A DNA stretch of 64,000 bases, taken from contig NZ_AP021903.1 of assembly GCF_018326005.1 (NCBI RefSeq), forward strand, positions 801,001-865,000, in the 5' to 3' direction. This document shows positions 51,683 to 60,408 of this stretch, in pieces (position 1 is the stretch's first letter; the number at the start of each line of letters is the position of its first letter). The notes beneath the pieces were generated by a model that saw nothing but the letters and a program-made list of their open reading frames with translations, did no database searches and was not told the origin of the DNA. The stretch is from Pseudomonas sp. Seg1. Its GTDB lineage: Bacteria; Pseudomonadota; Gammaproteobacteria; Pseudomonadales; Pseudomonadaceae. The position numbers and the translations under genes are program-made.

Positions 51683-53041
51683 TCAGGTACCGGCGATCAA
51701 CTGGCGAGCCGCCTGGCTGTGATCGGCAATCAGGCCTTTGAGATCCAGTCCTTCAACCTGGCCATCAATCACCCGCCACTTGCCGCCAATCATCACCCGA
51801 TCCGCACGGTCCGCACCGCACAGCAGCAGCGCCGAAATCGGATCATGGCTACCCGAGAACCGCAGCTCATCGAGCTTGAACAGCGCCAGATCCGCCTGCT
51901 TGCCCACCGCCAGTTCACCGATGTCGGTACGGCCCAACAGACTCGCCGAGCCCTTGGTCGCCCAGCCGAGTACGCGCTCCGGGGTGATCTTCTCGGCGCC
52001 ATAACGCAGGCGCTGGATGTACAGGGCCTGACGCGCTTCAAGGATCATGTTCGAGGCATCGTTGGACGCCGAACCATCCACGCCCAGACCAAACAGGGCG
52101 CCAGCGTCGGTCAGATCGATGCTTGGGCAAATGCCGGAGGCCAGACGCATGTTCGAACTCGGGCAATGGCAGATACCGGTGCCGGCCTGGCCGAGGCGGG
52201 CGATTTCGTCCGGGTTGAAGTGGATGCCGTGAGCCAGCCAGGTGCGCGGGCCGAGCCAGCCGACACTGTCCAGATAATCGACGGTGCGCAGGCCGAAACG
52301 CTGCAGGCAGAAGTCTTCTTCGTCGAGGGTTTCAGCGAGGTGCGTATGCAGGCGCACGTCCAGTTTGTTCGCGAGTTCGGCGCTGGCCGACATGATTTCC
52401 GGGGTCACCGAGAACGGTGAGCATGGCGCCAGGGCGATCTGGATTTGCGCGCCATCGCCACGCTCGTGGTACTCGTGAATCAGGCGCTGACTGTCGTCGA
52501 GAATCACCTGACCTTCCTGCACGGTCTGCTGCGGTGGCAGGCCGCCGTCCTTCTCGCCGAGGCTCATCGAGCCACGAGTGAGCATGGCGCGCATACCCAG
52601 TTCGCGCACGGTTTCGACTTGCACGTCGATGGCGTTTTCCAGACCGTCCGGGAACAGGTAATGGTGGTCGGCGGCGGTTGTACAACCGGAGAGCAGCAAT
52701 TCAGCCAAAGCCACTTTAGTGGCGAGGGCAAGTTTCTCGGGTGTCAGGCGCGCCCACACCGGGTACAGGGTTTTCAGCCACGGGAACAACGGCTGATTGA
52801 CCACCGGCGCCCAAGCGCGAGTCAGGGTTTGATAGAAGTGATGGTGGGTGTTGATCAGGCCTGGCAGGATCACATGCTCACGGGCATCGAACACTTCATT
52901 GCACGGCGCGGACGGCTGTTGACCGGCAGCGAGCACTTCGACGATCACGCCGTCTTGCAGCACCAGACCGCCACGGGCATCAAGCGCGTTGGCCGTGAAA
53001 ATGGCGAGGGGATTTTTTAACCAGGTACGGGTCGCGGGCAT
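51683..53041 (-). CDS. 8-oxoguanine deaminase (PA0142-like)
   Basis: 452-aa amidohydrolase. Metal sites and fold markers: LPGLINTHHHFYQTLTRAW (~59-77), HTHLAETLDEEDFCL (~232), HGIHFNPDEI and the Asp in LGVDGSASNDASNM (~324-337). Its P. aeruginosa homologue PA0142 was shown to deaminate 8-oxoguanine to urate-related products (8-oxoguanine deaminase). It keeps PA0142's characteristic VVNQPLFPWLKTLYPVWARL region. Same strand as the purine ABC genes; regulated probably with them. Confidence 0.9.
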   Translation of the reverse strand: MPATRTWLKNPLAIFTANALDARGGLVLQDGVIVEVLAAGQQPSAPCNEVFDAREHVILPGLINTHHHFYQTLTRAWAPVVNQPLFPWLKTLYPVWARLTPEKLALATKVALAELLLSGCTTAADHHYLFPDGLENAIDVQVETVRELGMRAMLTRGSMSLGEKDGGLPPQQTVQEGQVILDDSQRLIHEYHERGDGAQIQIALAPCSPFSVTPEIMSASAELANKLDVRLHTHLAETLDEEDFCLQRFGLRTVDYLDSVGWLGPRTWLAHGIHFNPDEIARLGQAGTGICHCPSSNMRLASGICPSIDLTDAGALFGLGVDGSASNDASNMILEARQALYIQRLRYGAEKITPERVLGWATKGSASLLGRTDIGELAVGKQADLALFKLDELRFSGSHDPISALLLCGADRADRVMIGGKWRVIDGQVEGLDLKGLIADHSQAARQLIAGT

Positions 53042-53190
53042 TTGCCGGCTCCTCTGAAAGTTGGGTTCAGGGTTGCCAGCTCAGTGATGCCCTGTCTGCT
53101 GATCCAGGGTCGCCGCGAAGGACGAGGTGCGCAGTTTCAAACAAATTGTTGCATCGGGCAAGCCCCACCCGACCGGACAACTCATATCCC

Positions 53191-53280
53191 TGTGGGAGCT
53201 GGCTTGCCAGCGATGGCGTCGGATCAGCACCTTATATGGCCACTGACACTCCGTCATCGCGGGCAAGCCCGGCTCCCACA
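53191..53280. repeat. Mixed REP pair (CTGGCTTGCCAGC left arm, GGGCAAGCCCG right arm)
   Basis: The left arm (tgtgggagctggcttgccag) and the right arm (catcgcgggcaagcccggct) belong to different sub-families, as at 33830. Confidence 0.85.
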
Positions 53281-53293
53281 GGATTTGGGTTGT

Positions 53294-53980
53294 TTACCAG
53301 GGAATGGTCTCACCCTTGTAATTCACAAAGTGATGCCCGCCCTTGCCGGTAAACGCATTCACCTGATCAATCAAACCGCGCGTGCTGGTTTCGACATCAA
53401 TGTCGGCGCCTTCACCACCCATGTCGGTCTTCACCCAGCCCGGATGCAGCGACAGCACGGTGAGTTTCTGCTCGCCCAACTGGGTCACGAAACTGTTGGT
53501 CATCGAATTCAGTGCAGCCTTGCTTGCCTTGTACAACGCCAGTTCCGGCGCATCGGGCATGGTCACGCTACCGAGCACCGAACTCATGAACGCCAGCACG
53601 CCGCTGCCATCGCGGATCTGCCCGACAAAACGCTGGGCCAGATTGATCGGCGCCACGGCATTGGTGAAAAACAGTTGCCCGACTTCGGCCAGGGTCGCCC
53701 CGCCCGGTGTTTGTAGATCCGGACCTTTGACCCCGGCGTTGACGAACAGCAGGTCGAACGTTTGGCCCTTGAGTTGCTGACTCAGGGCGATGACCGCTTG
53801 CTGATCATCCATATCCAGCTTCTCGATGCGCACCTTGCCCAGCGCTTGCAGCGCCTCGGCCTTTTGCGGATTGCGCACGGTGGCCGTCACTTGCCAGCCG
53901 TCAGCCAGCAGGGTTTTCACCAGCCCGAGGCCCAAGCCACGGGAGGCGCCGATGATCAGTGCATTTTTTGCCTGGGACAT
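53294..53980 (-). CDS. Short-chain dehydrogenase/reductase (C-factor-like)
   Basis: 228-aa SDR. Cofactor motif LIIGASRGLGLGLVKTL (~8-24), NAGV, Ser in FMSSVLGSV and YxxxK in LYKASKAALNS (~150-160). Reaction unknown. Downstream of a MerR-type gene on the same strand (24 bp gap), so probably co-transcribed and regulated with it. Confidence 0.9.
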   Translation of the reverse strand: MSQAKNALIIGASRGLGLGLVKTLLADGWQVTATVRNPQKAEALQALGKVRIEKLDMDDQQAVIALSQQLKGQTFDLLFVNAGVKGPDLQTPGGATLAEVGQLFFTNAVAPINLAQRFVGQIRDGSGVLAFMSSVLGSVTMPDAPELALYKASKAALNSMTNSFVTQLGEQKLTVLSLHPGWVKTDMGGEGADIDVETSTRGLIDQVNAFTGKGGHHFVNYKGETIPW

Positions 53981-54004
53981 GATGGGTTCCTTGAAAGTTA
54001 CGGT

Positions 54005-54355
54005 TCACGGATTCAATGGACACGCCTGACCGAGCCGTAGTTGCAACTCCTGTCGGAGCGCGTCGAGTTCGCTCATGCGGGTTTCAATCAGTTGCAGTTT
54101 GTCGCGCAGCAACTGCGCCACGGCGTTTTCCGGATCGGGCGCTTTCCACAACGCGGCAACACTGTTGCCGATCTCGCTGAGGGTAAAGCCCAGCCGTTGC
54201 GCAGTCTTGATGTAGAGCACCAGTTGCACCATTTCCGGTGGATAGTCGCGATAACCGTTGGCGCTGCGTTGTGCCGCGATCAATCCGCGTTGCTCGTAGA
54301 AACGCAAAGTATCGCGGCTGACGGCGCTGGCCAGGGCTAATTCACCGATGCGCAT
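54005..54355 (-). CDS. MerR-family transcriptional regulator
   Basis: 116-aa regulator with an N-terminal MerR HTH (MRIGELALASAVSRDTLRFYEQRGLIAAQRSANGYRDYP), a dimerisation helix and a short tail ending QACPLNP. A single Cys near the C-terminus suggests a non-copper inducer, unlike CueR. The start at 54355 is preferred over a TTG at 54367. A strong dyad promoter lies just upstream (54381-54398) facing the divergent membrane-protein gene. Confidence 0.9.
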   Translation of the reverse strand: MRIGELALASAVSRDTLRFYEQRGLIAAQRSANGYRDYPPEMVQLVLYIKTAQRLGFTLSEIGNSVAALWKAPDPENAVAQLLRDKLQLIETRMSELDALRQELQLRLGQACPLNP

Positions 54356-54375
54356 GGGGGCTCTCAAAAGGTCTA

Positions 54376-54407
54376 TTGACCCTGGAGCATACTCCAGGCT
54401 TTACCGT
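54376..54407 (+). promoter_or_regulatory. MerR-type promoter/operator facing the membrane-protein gene
   Basis: TTGACC at 54376-54381, a 19-20-bp spacer containing the dyad cctggag-cata-ctccagg (54381-54398), then taccgt as the -10. The dyad within an over-long spacer is the classic MerR-activator layout and points to activation of the rightward gene by the adjacent MerR protein (inference). Confidence 0.75.
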
Positions 54408-54435
54408 GCTTGCTCCTCAAATTTCTGGAGCATGG

Positions 54436-54861
54436 ATGATGTGGACTTCAACGCAGTATCGAAACGTGGTGCGCGGCAGTGCCTGGTATGACCTGATCGT
54501 GACGGCGGCATTTGCCACGCCGTGGAGCTTTGCCGTTGTGCATGGTTTTTTGACCGCGCTGAATCTGCCGGGTGACTTGCCGGCATTCCAGCCTGTGCAT
54601 GTGCTGATGGCGAATCTGCTGGGCTCAGTGGTTTGCGTGTGGGCGGTGCTGCGGATTCGTGATCCGCAGGCGCTTTATGGACGTTATGACGCGGTGGCGC
54701 GGTTTCTGTTTGCGGCTTGGCAGGGCTATGCGCTGCTCCATGGCGCCAGTTCATTGTTGGTGATCTTCTTGTTCTTTGAGCTGGCGTGGGGCGTTGCTCA
54801 AGTGTTGCCTGTTCGGGCCCCATCGCTGGCAAGCCAGCTCCCACAGGGATCTCGGATGTGA
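54436..54861 (+). CDS. Small membrane protein with a REP-derived C-terminus
   Basis: 141-aa protein with about four membrane helices (YDLIVTAAFATPWSFAVVHGFLTAL; VHVLMANLLGSVVCVWAVLRI; FLFAAWQGYALLHGASSLLVIFLFFELAWGVAQ). Starts at tandem ATGs 54436/54439 with GGAG upstream. The last ~15 codons (SLASQLPQGSRM) are the first arm of a REP element, so the C-terminus was extended by a REP or the gene lost its original stop. Divergent from merR; function unknown. Confidence 0.78.
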   Translation: MMWTSTQYRNVVRGSAWYDLIVTAAFATPWSFAVVHGFLTALNLPGDLPAFQPVHVLMANLLGSVVCVWAVLRIRDPQALYGRYDAVARFLFAAWQGYALLHGASSLLVIFLFFELAWGVAQVLPVRAPSLASQLPQGSRM

Positions 54862-54919
54862 ATGAGATATCAGCCACACCACAAAAACCTGTGGGAGCTG
54901 GCTTGCCAGCGATGGGGCC
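54821..54919. repeat. REP inverted pair (CTGGCTTGCCAGC type), left arm inside a coding sequence
   Basis: Left arm catcgctggcaagccagctc lies within the 3' end of the membrane-protein gene; right arm tgtgggagctggcttgccag is intergenic, before the end of the ABC permease gene. Confidence 0.88.
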
Positions 54920-54934
54920 AGTGAGATCACCGCC

Positions 54935-55864
54935 CTAATGCCCTGATTGCCAAGGCTGCCCCAGCGACACCGGTGCATACAACCGAGTCCGAACCGCATC
55001 GCGTGACAACACCACCAACACCACAATCGTCGCCACATACGGCAGCATCGCCAACAGACTCGACGGAATCGCCAGCCCCAACCCCTGCGCCACCAGATGC
55101 AGGATGCTGGCGAGGCCGAACAGATACGCCCCGAGCAACAATCGCCACACCCGCCAACTGGCAAACACCACCAGTGCCAGCGCAATCCAGCCGCGCCCGG
55201 CGGTCATGTTTTCCGCCCACATCGGCGTATACGCCAGCGACAGATACGCCCCGGCCAACCCGGCCATCGCGCCGCCAAACAGCACCGCCAGTGTGCGCAC
55301 CGTCAATACCGGCAAGCCCATCGCACTGGCCGCATCCGGATTTTCACCAACCGCTTGAATGATCAACCCGACACGGCTTTTGATGATCACCCACGCCACC
55401 AGTGCAAACAGCGCAAACGACAGATACACCAGCAGATCCTGAGCGAACAGCATCCGCCCGATCAGCGGGATGTCGCTCAAATACGGAATCGCCAACGGTT
55501 CAAACCCGGCCAAGGGTTTACCGACCCACGCCGCGCCAACGAAGGTCGACAGCCCTACACCAAAAATCGTCAGCGCCAGCCCGGTCGCGACCTGATTGGC
55601 ATTGAACACCAGCGCCACCAAGGCAAACAGCGACGACAGCAACATCCCGGCAAGCATCGCCAGCAACACGCCAAGCCACAGGTTGCCGCTGTTCAGCGCC
55701 ACGATAAAACCGATCACCGCGCCAAACAGCATCATTCCTTCCTGCCCGAGGTTGAGCACGCCGCTCTTCTCGCAGATCAGTTCGCCCAGCGCCACCAGCA
55801 ACAGCGGCGTGCCGCAACGCACCATGGCGTAGAAAATATTGCTCAACAGATCGATATCCATCAC
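54935..55864 (-). CDS. Purine/nucleoside ABC transporter permease, second subunit (BMP-type)
   Basis: 309-aa membrane protein with ~8-9 membrane segments, of the BPD_transp_2 (YufQ/NupC-like) family: LVALGELICEKSGVLNLGQEGMMLFGAVIGF and VGENPDAASAMGLPVLTVRTLAVLFGGAMAGLAGAYLSL. Start overlaps the stop of the preceding permease gene by ATGA. With the ATPase and the BMP-type binding protein it makes a nucleoside-type ABC importer. Confidence 0.92.
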   Translation of the reverse strand: MMDIDLLSNIFYAMVRCGTPLLLVALGELICEKSGVLNLGQEGMMLFGAVIGFIVALNSGNLWLGVLLAMLAGMLLSSLFALVALVFNANQVATGLALTIFGVGLSTFVGAAWVGKPLAGFEPLAIPYLSDIPLIGRMLFAQDLLVYLSFALFALVAWVIIKSRVGLIIQAVGENPDAASAMGLPVLTVRTLAVLFGGAMAGLAGAYLSLAYTPMWAENMTAGRGWIALALVVFASWRVWRLLLGAYLFGLASILHLVAQGLGLAIPSSLLAMLPYVATIVVLVVLSRDAVRTRLYAPVSLGQPWQSGH

Positions 55865-56967
55865 AGCGCTCCGGCGGTTACGGCGGTGGTCGAAGTACGC
55901 CGTGTCCAGCGCAGGTTCAGGCGCGGCCGATAGAGGATCAGCACGTCACAGGCGAGCAGGAAAAACAGCATCATTCCCTGAAACAACTGGGTGATCGCTT
56001 GCGGCAGATTCAGACTCATCTGCGCGCTCTCGCCACCGATGTACAGCAGCGCCATCAACAGGCTCGAGAACAGAATCCCGAGCGGATTGAGTCGCCCGAG
56101 AAACGCCACGGTAATCGCCGCATAGCCATAACCCGGCGACACCTGCGGCACCAATTGGCCGATCGGTCCAGTCACTTCGCAGACACCCGCGAGCCCCGCC
56201 AAGCCGCCACTGATCAACAGCGCCAGCCAGATCAGGCGCTTCTCGCGAAAGCCGACAAACCCTGCCGCGCGCTTGTCCAGCCCGAGCACTTTGATCTGGA
56301 AACCGACAAAACTTTTCTGCAACAACACCCACACCGCAACCAGTGCAAGCAGGGCGAAATACACCCCGGCGTGCACGCGGCCATCCTCCAGCAACAACGG
56401 CAAACGGCTGGCGTCACCGAACATCGCCGATTCGGGAAAGTTGAACCCGGCCGGGTCTTTCAGCGGCCCATGCACGCAGAACAGCAGCAGGTTCAGCGCA
56501 ATGTAATTGAGCATGATGCTGGTGAGGATTTCGTTGGCGTTGAAGCGCGTGCGCAACCACGCCGTCAGCCCGGCCCACGCCGCACCGGCGAAGGTGCCGG
56601 TGAGCAGAATCAACACCAGCGCCCAACGGCTTTGCATGTCGATGATGTTCACCGCCAGGGCACTGCCGGCCAATGCGCCGAGGAGTAATTGACCTTCGGC
56701 GCCGATGTTCCAGATGCGCGCCTGATAGGCCACCGCCAGACCGAGCGCGCAGAGCAGAATCGGCAGGGCTTTGACCAGCAATTCCGAGACGCCATACACG
56801 TCGCTGACCGGCGCAATCAGCAAGGTGTACAAGGTTTGCAGCGGATCATGGCCGAGGGCGATGAACAGCAGCGAACCGCAACCGAGCGTCAGCGCCGCCG
56901 CCAGCAACGGCGAGCACCAGAGCATCAGGCGCGATTGCTGGCCACGGGGTTCGAGGGAAAGCAGCAT
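55861..56967 (-). CDS. Purine/nucleoside ABC transporter permease, first subunit
   Basis: 368-aa permease of the BPD_transp_2 (YufP-like) family. ~8 membrane helices, with LVKALPILLCALGLAVAYQARIWNIGAEGQLLLGALAGS and GYAAITVAFLGRLNPLGILFSSLLMALLYIG. Lies 14 bp after the ATPase gene; its stop overlaps the second permease's start. Forms the heterodimeric channel with the second permease. Confidence 0.92.
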   Translation of the reverse strand: MLLSLEPRGQQSRLMLWCSPLLAAALTLGCGSLLFIALGHDPLQTLYTLLIAPVSDVYGVSELLVKALPILLCALGLAVAYQARIWNIGAEGQLLLGALAGSALAVNIIDMQSRWALVLILLTGTFAGAAWAGLTAWLRTRFNANEILTSIMLNYIALNLLLFCVHGPLKDPAGFNFPESAMFGDASRLPLLLEDGRVHAGVYFALLALVAVWVLLQKSFVGFQIKVLGLDKRAAGFVGFREKRLIWLALLISGGLAGLAGVCEVTGPIGQLVPQVSPGYGYAAITVAFLGRLNPLGILFSSLLMALLYIGGESAQMSLNLPQAITQLFQGMMLFFLLACDVLILYRPRLNLRWTRRTSTTAVTAGAL

Positions 56968-56981
56968 GGTTGAAAGCTCCG

Positions 56982-58529
56982 TTAAACCGTGGCGTGTTTT
57001 TGCGCGACGTCAAACTGACCGGCCATCCAGCCGCCAACGTCGCTCAATAAGGTGTCTGTGGTGTTTTGCAGTGCCGACAGCCTGCCGCCGCACAACGCGC
57101 CGAGGCGGTCGCTGATCTGGAACAGTTCGTCGAGGTCTTCCGAAATCACCAGAATCGCCGCGCCGGCATCGCGCAGCGCGATCAGTGCGCGGTGGATCGT
57201 GGCGGCGGCGCCGACGTCAACGCCCCAGGTCGGGTGCGCAGCGATCAGCAGTTGCGGTTGCTGAAGGATTTCCCGGCCGAGGATGAACTTCTGCAGGTTG
57301 CCGCCGGACAGACTGCGCGCGGCGGCTTGGGGGCCCGGGGTTTTCACGCCGAAGCGCTGAATGATTGTTTCGGCGAGGGCTTCGACTTTGCCGCGCTCGA
57401 TCAAGCCATTGCTGACCAGTCCTTGCTGGAAAGCGGTAAGCAGGGCGTTGTCCGCCAGACTCAATTCCGGTACCGCGCCGTGCCCCAGTCGCTCGGCGGG
57501 TACGAATGCCAGACCGAGTTTGCGTCGCGCATCGGGGCGTAAATCACCGACGTTTTTTTCGCCGAATCGAATGGTCGCAGCCTCGGCACGGGGCAGGGTT
57601 TGTTCGCCACTGAGCAGCGCGAGCAATTCATCCTGACCATTACCAGCGACCCCGGCGATGCCGACGATTTCACCGCTGCGTACTTGCAAGTCGACAGCCG
57701 TCAGCGAGCAGCCGAATGGGTCGGGGTTGTGCCAACTCAAGCCACTGACCTGCAAAAACGCCGCGCCACCGCCGACCTTCGGATAGTCGCCAATCAGCGC
57801 CGCCGCTTCGCCGACCATCAACTGCGCCAACTGTTGATCCGAGCACTCGGCCGGCGCGCAATGCCCGGCCACGCGCCCACCGCGCAATACCGTGGCGCTA
57901 TGGCACAAGGCGCGCACCTCAGCGAGTTTGTGGCTGATAAACAGAATGCTGCAGCCCTCGGCGGCGAGACGGCGCAAGGTAACGAACAACTCGTCGGCTT
58001 CCTGTGGCGTCAGCACCGAAGTGGGTTCATCGAGGATCAGCAGGCGGATGTCCTGCATCAGGCAACGAATGATTTCCACCCGTTGCCGCTCGCCGATCGA
58101 CAGGCTGTGGACAAGTCGCTCAGGTTCCAGAGCCATGCCGTAGCGGCGCGAGACTTCACGAATTTTCGGTTCCAGCTGCTTCGGCGTTCCGGCCTTGGCG
58201 CCCATCGCGAGCGCAATGTTTTGCGCAACGCTGAGCGTTTCGAACAGTGAAAAATGCTGGAACACCATACCGATGCCCAACTGCCGTGCCTGCGCCGGAT
58301 TGCGGATAGTCACCCGTTGGCCCTGCCAGAGCATCTCCCCCGCATCGGCCTGGGTGACGCCGTAGATGATCTTCATCAGCGTGCTTTTGCCCGCGCCGTT
58401 CTCGCCGAGCAGGGCGTGGATTTCCCCGGGTGCGATGCTCAGGTCGATGGCGTCATTGGCCAGGCAACCGGGGTAGCGTTTGCTGATATGGCGCAGTTGC
58501 AGGCGCGGGGTTGAATCGGCGATGGGCAT
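56982..58529 (-). CDS. Double ABC ATPase of the purine/nucleoside transporter (BMP-type)
   Basis: 515-aa protein with two fused ABC domains. First domain (~10-230): Walker A GENGAGKST, signature LSIGERQRVEI and Walker B ILDEPTSVL. Second domain (~260-500): degenerate Walker A GVAGNGQDE, signature LSGGNLQKFIL and LIAAHPTWGVDVG, the usual asymmetry of the RbsA/YufO type. The start at 58529 follows a weak GAGCC. First gene of the ATPase-permease-permease operon. Drives uptake with the BMP-type binding protein encoded at 49098. Confidence 0.93.
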   Translation of the reverse strand: MPIADSTPRLQLRHISKRYPGCLANDAIDLSIAPGEIHALLGENGAGKSTLMKIIYGVTQADAGEMLWQGQRVTIRNPAQARQLGIGMVFQHFSLFETLSVAQNIALAMGAKAGTPKQLEPKIREVSRRYGMALEPERLVHSLSIGERQRVEIIRCLMQDIRLLILDEPTSVLTPQEADELFVTLRRLAAEGCSILFISHKLAEVRALCHSATVLRGGRVAGHCAPAECSDQQLAQLMVGEAAALIGDYPKVGGGAAFLQVSGLSWHNPDPFGCSLTAVDLQVRSGEIVGIAGVAGNGQDELLALLSGEQTLPRAEAATIRFGEKNVGDLRPDARRKLGLAFVPAERLGHGAVPELSLADNALLTAFQQGLVSNGLIERGKVEALAETIIQRFGVKTPGPQAAARSLSGGNLQKFILGREILQQPQLLIAAHPTWGVDVGAAATIHRALIALRDAGAAILVISEDLDELFQISDRLGALCGGRLSALQNTTDTLLSDVGGWMAGQFDVAQKHATV

Positions 58530-59080
58530 GGCAGGCTCGACTGGCTTGGAGTTATGCCTGTGGATAAAGCAATTTCCTGGCCATTGAGTCAGGAACCTGT
58601 GCAGTGCCTGCTCGCAAGGGCTGAACACAGAGCTTCGCAGCCGGAATCGAGCTGATTCATGGCACCAATTCGGCGCAAAGCCATTGAGCAGGCTCCAGTT
58701 TTGCCCGTCGGCCATTGATCAAAAAACGAACAAACCGGTGGGGCCTATGCAATACCTGCGACTGCGCCAGCCATGAACGGGTTATCCACAGGTTGTTCCA
58801 CAGTTATTGTGCGCAAGCGGAAAACCCGGGCATAAGCACTGGGGTGCTTTCTTCTAATGGTGATAAACACGGCTAACTGGTTGTTTTTGCGTGGGATTTG
58901 CATTTCGTCTGGCGAATTGAGCGAAAAGTGAGCAATGCCCGCAAACCCGCGTGACAGAAGGGTTACAGCGGAATGTACTCAGGTTATCCACAGTCGGGTG
59001 CACAGCAGATGTGGGCAACTCGGTGGAATAAGGGATATGGGCTGTGCCCTAAAAGATCGCAGCCTTCTTTTTATCTTGCT
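58530..59080. other. 551-bp intergenic region with three DnaA boxes
   Basis: No gene seen. Perfect DnaA boxes TTATCCACA at 58559-58567 (minus strand), 58782-58790 and 58984-58992 (plus strand). There is also a weak hairpin with a T-rich tail at 58834-58849 (agcac-tggg-gtgct) and an AT-richer stretch ~58855-58920. The right part must hold the ATPase operon promoter (transcribed left) and the 3' end region of yigZ. It lacks REP elements. Confidence 0.75.
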
Positions 59081-59662
59081 TCACCGCTGCAAGAGAATCC
59101 GCCCACGGCTGAGATCGGCCAATTGGCTCTGCAACAAATCAATCTGCGCTTCGCCCACCGCCAACTGCAACTCCACGCCATTGGCGGTGAAATTTTCTTC
59201 CACCACCAACCCGCCGAGATCCGCCACGCGCAATTTCACCAGCGCCAATTCGGCAAACGCGCAGGCACAACGCAGTGGCACACGGCTGATCAACTCGACT
59301 TTCGCCGCCGTTTGCAGGCACTTGTTCGCGCCACCGCCGTAGGCCCGAGCCAATCCGCCGGTGCCCAGTTGAATGCCGCCATACCAGCGAATCACCAGCA
59401 CCGCGACCTGATCGCAATCCTGCGCTTCAATCGCAGCCAGTATCGGTCGCCCGGCCGTGCCGCCGGGTTCACCGTCATCATTGCTGCGATATTGATCGCC
59501 GAGTTTCCACGCCCAGCAATTGTGCGAGGCGTTCAAGTCGCTGTGTTGCTCGAAGAACGCCTGCGCATCGGCGGGGCTGCCAATCGGCGTGGCGTAGGTG
59601 ATAAAGCGGCTTTTGCGAATCTCTTCGCGGTACTCGCAAAAACCGCTGAGGGTGAAAGGCAT
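59081..59662 (-). CDS. yigZ: YigZ/IMPACT family protein
   Basis: 193-aa two-domain protein. N-terminal UPF0029/Impact domain (EIRKSRFITYATPI ... NCWAWKLGD ... DDGEPGGTAGRPIL) with the signature VIRWYGGIQLGTGGLARAYGGG; C-terminal DUF1949 domain. Linked to translation regulation in eukaryotes, unknown in bacteria. Starts 7 bp after the TetR gene's stop; co-transcribed with it. Confidence 0.95.
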   Translation of the reverse strand: MPFTLSGFCEYREEIRKSRFITYATPIGSPADAQAFFEQHSDLNASHNCWAWKLGDQYRSNDDGEPGGTAGRPILAAIEAQDCDQVAVLVIRWYGGIQLGTGGLARAYGGGANKCLQTAAKVELISRVPLRCACAFAELALVKLRVADLGGLVVEENFTANGVELQLAVGEAQIDLLQSQLADLSRGRILLQR

Positions 59663-59669
59663 AAACGTC

Positions 59670-60320
59670 TTAAATAGAAGGGGTGAGGCCGCAGCCTTTG
59701 AGAATGATGCGGATCAGGTTGTTGCCGGCGTCTTCCATGTCCTGCTTGGTCAACTTGCTGCGCCCGCTGACGCGGCAGATCTGCGTGGCGAAGTCGGCGT
59801 AATGCTGGGTGCTGCCCCACAACAGGAAGATCAGGTGCACCGGATCGACCGGGTCCATTTTGCCCGCATCGATCCACGCCTGAAACACCGCCGCGCGGCC
59901 CTGGAACCAGGTGCGGTAGTCCTGATTGAAATATTCGCTCAGGCATTCGCCACCGCTGATCACTTCCATCGCGAAGATGCGCGAGGCTTGCGGCTGACGG
60001 CGGGAGAATTCCATTTTTGCGCGGATGTAGCGGGTCAGCGCTTCGGCCGGATCGTCCTCGGCGGTGAGGGTGTTGAAGGTGCTGTCCCACAGCTCGATGA
60101 TGTTGCTCAGCACCGCGACGTACAAACCCAGCTTGTTGGTGAAGTAGTAATGCAGGTTCGCCTTGGGCAACCCGGCATTCTGGGCGATGGTGTTCATGCT
60201 GGTGCCTTTGTACCCGTGACGGGCGAACTCGTCTTCGGCGGCTTTGAGGATGGTCTCTTCGTTCTTCTGACGAATGCGGCTGGCGGGCTTGCCGCCGTGA
60301 GCGGGGACTTCAAAGGTCAT
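59670..60320 (-). CDS. TetR-family regulator, RutR-like
   Basis: 216-aa repressor. N-terminal HTH (ETILKAAEDEFARHGYKGTSMNTIAQNAGLPKANLHYYFTNKLGLYVAVL). The C-terminal ligand domain matches E. coli RutR (YcdC): KMEFSRRQPQASRIFAMEV and VDPVHLIFLLWGSTQHYADFA. RutR senses uracil and thymine; since this gene is 88 bp after the purine permease gene and near purine catabolic genes, a purine or pyrimidine effector is plausible. No rutABCDEFG genes are in the window. Confidence 0.88.
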   Translation of the reverse strand: MTFEVPAHGGKPASRIRQKNEETILKAAEDEFARHGYKGTSMNTIAQNAGLPKANLHYYFTNKLGLYVAVLSNIIELWDSTFNTLTAEDDPAEALTRYIRAKMEFSRRQPQASRIFAMEVISGGECLSEYFNQDYRTWFQGRAAVFQAWIDAGKMDPVDPVHLIFLLWGSTQHYADFATQICRVSGRSKLTKQDMEDAGNNLIRIILKGCGLTPSI

Positions 60321-60408
60321 AGGCACTTCCGGGTTTGTCTGTGGGTGCAACCAATTGCGTTGATAGCGCACCCACAGGCATCCGACAAGCCCTGAAGCGA
60401 TAAAACCG

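Noticed and set aside
58530..59080. Chromosomal replication origin
   Set aside because: DnaA boxes are present but the dnaA-dnaN-recF-gyrB or rpmH-rnpA-yidC-gidAB context is missing.
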